From Micromonospora sp. NBC_01813 (GTDB taxonomy: Bacteria; Actinomycetota; Actinomycetes; Mycobacteriales; Micromonosporaceae), in contig NZ_CP109067.1 in the NCBI RefSeq assembly GCF_035917335.1, positions 4,091,001 through 4,155,000 of the forward strand: a stretch of DNA of 64,000 nucleotides, given 5' to 3'. Below, in pieces: positions 60,282 through 64,000 of this stretch. Numbering within the stretch: the first letter of the stretch is position 1; every line of letters begins with the position of its first letter. The notes under the pieces are model-generated. The model was not told the DNA's origin. It did not search any database and was given only the letters and a program-made list of their open reading frames with translations. A program made the position numbers and the translations under genes.

Positions 60282-60896
60282 TCAGCCGGCGGCCACATAG
60301 GAACGGACGAACGCCGCCACCGCGTCGGCGATCAACTGGACCGCGATCGCGGCGAGCAGCAGCCCGGCGATCCGGGTCAGCACCTCGATACCACCGGGCC
60401 TGAGCACCTTGACGATGAAGCCGGAGAAGTGCAGCGTCAGCCAGACCACCAGCATGACCGAGACGATGCCGACGGCGATCGCCACGTAGTCGGCCGTGGC
60501 CTCGGCCCGCTGGACGAACAGCATGGTCGCCACGATCGCGCCCGGCCCGGCGAGCAGCGGGGTGCCGAGTGGGACCAGGGCGATGTTCGACGTCGACTGC
60601 TGGCCGGGATCGTCCGCCTTGCCGGTCAGCAGTTCGAGTGCGACCAGGATGAGCAGCAGGCCACCGGCGGCCTGCAACGCCGGCAACTCGATGTGCAGGT
60701 ACGCGAGCAGCGTCTGCCCGGCCACCGCGAAGACCACGATCACCCCGAGGGCCAACGCCACGGCCTGCCAGGCGGCCCGGCGGCGTTGGCGCACCGGCAA
60801 CGCGCCGGTGAGGGCGAGGAAGATCGGCACCATGCCGGGTGGGTCGGTGATCACGAACAAGGTCACGAAGACCTCGCCGAACAGCTTGAGATTCAC
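60282..60896 (-). CDS. MarC-family integral membrane protein
   Basis: 204 residues, six helices; FVTLFVITDPPGMVPIF at the start and IAGLLLAAIAVQLIADAV at the end are MarC signatures. Function unknown (earlier linked to multiple antibiotic resistance, not confirmed). Confidence 0.9.
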   Translation of the reverse strand: MNLKLFGEVFVTLFVITDPPGMVPIFLALTGALPVRQRRRAAWQAVALALGVIVVFAVAGQTLLAYLHIELPALQAAGGLLLILVALELLTGKADDPGQQSTSNIALVPLGTPLLAGPGAIVATMLFVQRAEATADYVAIAVGIVSVMLVVWLTLHFSGFIVKVLRPGGIEVLTRIAGLLLAAIAVQLIADAVAAFVRSYVAAG

Positions 60897-60956
60897 CCGC
60901 TCAACCTAGTGGGCTGCGGATTCTCGACCTAGCCGGCGGCGGATCGATGGCCGGGG

Positions 60957-61817
60957 TCAGATCGGCGGTACGCCCGACGCCGCCGAGACCAGCCGTTCGT
61001 ACGCCGCGACACCGGTCGTCCACGCACCGAGTTGGACCGTCTTGTGGCTGCCGTGGAAGTCGGAGGAACCGGTCGCGACCAGGCCGAGCTCGGCGGCGAG
61101 CCGGTGCACGTGTGCCCGCTCGGCCGGACTGTGGTCGGTGTGGTCGGCCTCCAGACCGGTCAGCCCGGCCGCGGCGAGCTCGACGATCAGCGAGTCCGGC
61201 ACGATCCGGCCGCGTCGGCTGGCCCGTGGGTGAGCGAACACGGTGACCCCGCCAGCGTCGCGGACCAGCTTGACGGCGGCGAACACGTCGATGTCGTCCT
61301 TGGGTAGCCGGTAGCGTTCGCCGAGCCAGCGCGGTGCGAACGCCTCGGTGGTGTCGGCGACCAGGCCGGCCCGGATGAGCGCCTGGGCGATGTGTGGCCG
61401 GCCGACGCTGCCGCCGGCCGCGTACCCGAGGACCTCCGCCCAGGTGACGTCGATGCCGTCGGCGCGCAGCAGGTCGACCGTGCGTTCGCCGCGTACGGTC
61501 CGGGCGGCCCGGACCCGGTCGAGCTCGGCACGCAACGCCCGGTCCGTCGGGTCGAACAGGTAGCCGAGCAGATGCAGTGGTACGGCGGGCTCGGCACCAT
61601 ACCAGCGGCAGGAGATCTCGGTGCCCCGGATCAGGGTCAGCCCGGCCGGCCGCGAGGCTGCCGCCGCTGCCCAGCCCGCCGTCGTGTCGTGATCGGTGAG
61701 CGCCACGACCCGCAGCCCTTCCGCTGCGGCTGCCTGGACCAGCTCCGCCGGGCTCAGGGTGCCGTCGCTGGCGGTGGAGTGGGTGTGCAGGTCGATCCCG
61801 GTGGGTGTGTCCGTCAC
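60957..61817 (-). CDS. PHP-domain phosphoesterase
   Basis: 286 residues from the GTG that overlaps the preceding gene's stop (GTGA). The PHP metal site is complete: DLHTHSTASDG, VALTDHD, the GTEIS region, the FAHPRAS strand and the late GSSDFHG. Members hydrolyse nucleotide or oligoribonucleotide phosphates (nanoRNase-like TrpH/RnaseAM group). Third gene of the sigma-factor operon. Confidence 0.9.
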   Translation of the reverse strand: MTDTPTGIDLHTHSTASDGTLSPAELVQAAAAEGLRVVALTDHDTTAGWAAAAASRPAGLTLIRGTEISCRWYGAEPAVPLHLLGYLFDPTDRALRAELDRVRAARTVRGERTVDLLRADGIDVTWAEVLGYAAGGSVGRPHIAQALIRAGLVADTTEAFAPRWLGERYRLPKDDIDVFAAVKLVRDAGGVTVFAHPRASRRGRIVPDSLIVELAAAGLTGLEADHTDHSPAERAHVHRLAAELGLVATGSSDFHGSHKTVQLGAWTTGVAAYERLVSAASGVPPI

Positions 61818-63187
61818 CGGCGATCCGTCACCCCGGCGACCAGCACCGGCTGCGTGCCGGACGTCGTCGACACCGGAAGTTTGAGCTGTTCCACCGCGCC
61901 CCCCCGATCGTTGCTGATCCGGTCGACGTTGATTCTGACCACCTGGTCGAGGCCGGACGCGTGCACCACCGTCGCGGGGTCCACCCAGACGGTGGTGCCG
62001 GTGATCCGTTGGCCGGCCTCCCGCACCGCACCAGCCTGGCCGTCGAAGACCCGCTGCAGATCGACCAGCAGCGCCAGCTCGGACTCGCTGGCCGACCGGG
62101 CGTCCGCGACTCCGTTGATCATCAGCCAGCGACCATCTGCGGAGACCGCCCCACGGCCGTCGCCGGTCAGCGGCAACATGCATGCGGTCCTGGTCGCGGT
62201 GAAGTCGTGTCGCACGTCCAGCAGGGCCAGGCAGGGCCGACCGGACGCGTCGCTGATCTGGGCGACCACCGTCGAGCCGTCCGGCAGCGTCCCGTACACC
62301 GCGCTGGTGGTGTCGCTCCAGATCGGCTGGAACTCCCCCTGTTCCGGCCGCCAGACGCTGTACCCACGGCTGTGCTCGGCGCCGTCGCGCGCCATCAGCA
62401 CGGCGTCGCCGGCGAACCCGATTGGGCTGCTCCGCTCTGGCGCCGGGCTGGTCGTGGTGCCGGTGAGCTCACCGCTGACCACCGACGCCACCGCGACCTC
62501 CGTGCCGCGACGCCAGGCGATGCGGGTCCCGGCCTCGTCGACCGCGACCGCGTCGACGCCGGGCAGCATCGCCTTTGGTGACCCGTCGGTCGTCACGAAC
62601 CAGACCCCGGCCCCGTCGTCGGTGGACGGATCGGTCACCACCAGCCAACCGCCCGACATCCGGCTCGCCTGCGCCACGTCGACGAGCGGGTCGAGGCTCA
62701 CCCGCTGGCCGTCGGTGGTGTGCAACTCGCCGGCCAGCACGATGTCGACCGGGGGCAGCTGCACCGCCGCCACCGGTTCGCGCTGCAGCGCTCCGCTGAA
62801 CGGCAGTGGTGCGGCGGGCGCTGCCGGCCCACTGGTGGTCAGCGGCGGGCCGGCCGACAGGACCGGCTCGGCGAGCAGCGCGGTGGTGGTGGCGGACGAC
62901 GGCAGCAGCAGTTGACCACCGACGATGCCGGCGCTCGCCAGCAGACACCCGGCCAGCACCGCGACGCCACCGTTGCGGGCCCGCCGCTGTCGCCGGGCCC
63001 GCCGGATCGCCCGCGACGCCAGGTCGCCGACCCTCGGCGCATCGGCGGCCCGGTCCACCAGGCAGTCCCGCAACGCGCGCTCAAGGTCTTCGGTGGCCAC
63101 GACAGGTGAACGCCGCCGTACCGTCGGATGGTTGTCGCTGGTCGGCCTGAAGGAACCGCCGCCCGGCGGCCCGAAGAGGTGGGTCAC
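61814..63187 (-). CDS. Membrane protein with propeller-like domain, sigma-factor partner
   Basis: 457 residues from the GTG overlapping the sigma gene stop. A 75-residue cytoplasmic N-part (with ALRDCLVDRAADAPRVGDLASRAIRRARRQR) precedes one helix (about 78-97). The outer 360 residues are beta-rich and repeat-like. Layout and coupling to a SigE-family factor suggest a membrane partner that holds or senses for the sigma factor, but no zinc-binding anti-sigma motif is present. The GTG at 63100 is an alternative start. Confidence 0.72.
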   Translation of the reverse strand: MTHLFGPPGGGSFRPTSDNHPTVRRRSPVVATEDLERALRDCLVDRAADAPRVGDLASRAIRRARRQRRARNGGVAVLAGCLLASAGIVGGQLLLPSSATTTALLAEPVLSAGPPLTTSGPAAPAAPLPFSGALQREPVAAVQLPPVDIVLAGELHTTDGQRVSLDPLVDVAQASRMSGGWLVVTDPSTDDGAGVWFVTTDGSPKAMLPGVDAVAVDEAGTRIAWRRGTEVAVASVVSGELTGTTTSPAPERSSPIGFAGDAVLMARDGAEHSRGYSVWRPEQGEFQPIWSDTTSAVYGTLPDGSTVVAQISDASGRPCLALLDVRHDFTATRTACMLPLTGDGRGAVSADGRWLMINGVADARSASESELALLVDLQRVFDGQAGAVREAGQRITGTTVWVDPATVVHASGLDQVVRINVDRISNDRGGAVEQLKLPVSTTSGTQPVLVAGVTDRR

Positions 63188-63939
63188 CGTTCTACCGCAC
63201 CGCTGCTCGCGTAGGCGGGAAGCGGCAGGATGCAGCCGCCCGGCAGCCTGGCCGCCGGCAGCGGCTGACCGGACCGCACCGGGCCGGTGGTGGCGGGGGC
63301 AGCGGACTCGCCGCCGGCCGGCGGCTGCGCATACGGTGACGGCGTCGCGGTTGGGGTGCCGCCGCCGACGGCCGGGACCGGTGTCTCGTGGGCAGTCGGC
63401 AGTTGGACCCGCACCGGTGCACCCGACATGGCCGCCGGAGTCAGGCCCTCCGCGACCAGGCGTTTGCGTAGCGTTCCGAGTGCCCGCGAGGTCTGGCTCT
63501 TGACCGTGCCCGGTGAGATGTCGAGCAGCGCAGCGGTCTGTGCCTCGGAAAGGTCCTCGTAGAACCGCAGCACCAGCACGGCGCGCTGTCGCGCGGGCAA
63601 CGCCTTGACGTGCCGCCAGAGGACGTCGCGCTCGAGATGCTCCTGGATCAGATCCGGCCCGGCGCGTTCCGGCAGCGTCTCGGTGGGGCGTTCACCATGC
63701 CATCGGCGGCGCCACCAACTGGTCGCCGTGTTGACGAGCACCCGACGGGCGTACGGCTCGACCGCCTCGATCTGACCGAGGCGTTTCCAGGCCAGGTAGG
63801 TCTTGGTCAACGCGGTCTGCAGCAGGTCCTCGGCCGTCGCCCAGTCACCGGCGAGCAGGTACGCGGTCCGCAGCAGCGCACCGGACCGGGACGCGACGAA
63901 CTCGTGGAACTCCTCCTCCACGGAGTCTCTGGACGTCAC
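63184..63939 (-). CDS. SigE-family RNA polymerase sigma factor
   Basis: 251 residues from a GTG after GGGGAGG. Region 2 at about 10-75 (RTAYLLAGDWATAEDLLQTALTKTYLAW), region 4 at about 105-160 (QRAVLVLRFYEDLSEAQTAALLDISPGTVKSQTSRAL), then a Pro/Ala/Thr-rich tail of about 80 residues. SigE-family proteins are ECF-like factors of high-GC Gram-positive bacteria. Coupled by GTGA to the membrane protein downstream. Confidence 0.93.
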   Translation of the reverse strand: MTSRDSVEEEFHEFVASRSGALLRTAYLLAGDWATAEDLLQTALTKTYLAWKRLGQIEAVEPYARRVLVNTATSWWRRRWHGERPTETLPERAGPDLIQEHLERDVLWRHVKALPARQRAVLVLRFYEDLSEAQTAALLDISPGTVKSQTSRALGTLRKRLVAEGLTPAAMSGAPVRVQLPTAHETPVPAVGGGTPTATPSPYAQPPAGGESAAPATTGPVRSGQPLPAARLPGGCILPLPAYASSGAVER

Positions 63940-64000
63940 CGGCAGCCTCCCCCGTCACTCGACACGGCCGACCGGACCGCCACCGTCGCGTCGGCCATCA
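63936..64000 (-). CDS. Possible 3' end of an upstream gene (partial)
   Basis: One minus frame from the window edge reads MADATVAVRSAVSSDGGGCR and stops at TGA 63936-63938, overlapping the sigma-factor GTG (GTGA), the same coupling seen in the genes below it. Too short to judge; it would need the sequence beyond 64000. Confidence 0.25.
   Translation of the reverse strand, partial: MADATVAVRSAVSSDGGGCR

Overview
The window is high-GC actinobacterial DNA and looks like a chromosomal segment of a Micromonosporaceae member (Micromonospora or a close relative). The reasons are strong GC3 bias with long antisense shadow ORFs, frequent GTG starts, many 1-4 bp start/stop overlaps, a Glp/SepX-type division locus, a SigE-family sigma factor, Scr1/XRE-TPR style regulators and F420-type enzymes. 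I made this assignment from gene content only, without any database search.

Layout. (1) 1-10.6 kb: a small membrane protein, a leaderless protein O-mannosyltransferase, a membrane PAS sensor, and an OmpR-type two-component pair. Divergent from that pair is a tight VTC / DUF4956 / CotH-kinase operon. (2) 10.6-15.5 kb: a PPOX-fold protein, a fused alpha-beta glycyl-tRNA synthetase closed by a strong hairpin, a CDP-alcohol phosphatidyltransferase and a coupled small membrane protein. (3) 15.7-22.2 kb: a 1953-residue secreted ThuA / sugar-dehydrogenase / PKD mosaic followed by a small sortless membrane-anchored protein. (4) 22.2-37.4 kb: an accessory stretch with a sulfotransferase under a perfect palindrome, a divergent MarR / FMN-reductase-GNAT fusion pair, two XRE-TPR regulators with small partner ORFs, and a 1.53-kb IS4-family insertion sitting exactly behind the start codon of an alpha/beta hydrolase. 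It continues with a Tat-exported amidohydrolase, two TetR regulators, GNAT, VOC, LLM and aldo/keto reductase genes.

(5) 37.5-45.5 kb: a compact surface-polysaccharide locus (Wzy-like polymerase, Wzx-like flippase, GDP-perosamine-synthase-like aminotransferase, two GT4 glycosyltransferases, GDP-mannose 4,6-dehydratase, NeuD/PglD-type acyltransferase). Together these genes predict an N-acylated perosamine sugar. (6) 45.5-49.6 kb: AraC/VOC divergent pair, a small secreted protein, an AlbA/Schlafen-type ATPase-wHTH protein with a probable operator, and tRNA-Ala(CGC) with a clear intrinsic terminator. (7) 49.7-56.2 kb: a long palindrome, then the conserved SepX-GNAT-Glp(MoeA)-GalU division operon and a GGDEF diguanylate cyclase. 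(8) 56.2-64 kb: housekeeping genes (5-FTHF cyclo-ligase, FmdB zinc ribbon, Fur coupled to an MpaB-like oxygenase, RecB-type nuclease, MarC), then an overlapping operon of SigE-family sigma factor, membrane propeller-like protein and PHP phosphoesterase.

The most notable direct observations are four. The IS insertion has perfect 17-bp terminal repeats and a 10-bp target duplication, and it swaps ATG for TTG in the hydrolase. The perosamine polysaccharide locus is compact and internally coherent. The MarR/oxidoreductase pair has two leaderless promoters inside an inverted repeat that covers both start codons. The XRE regulator is translationally coupled to two tiny ORFs.
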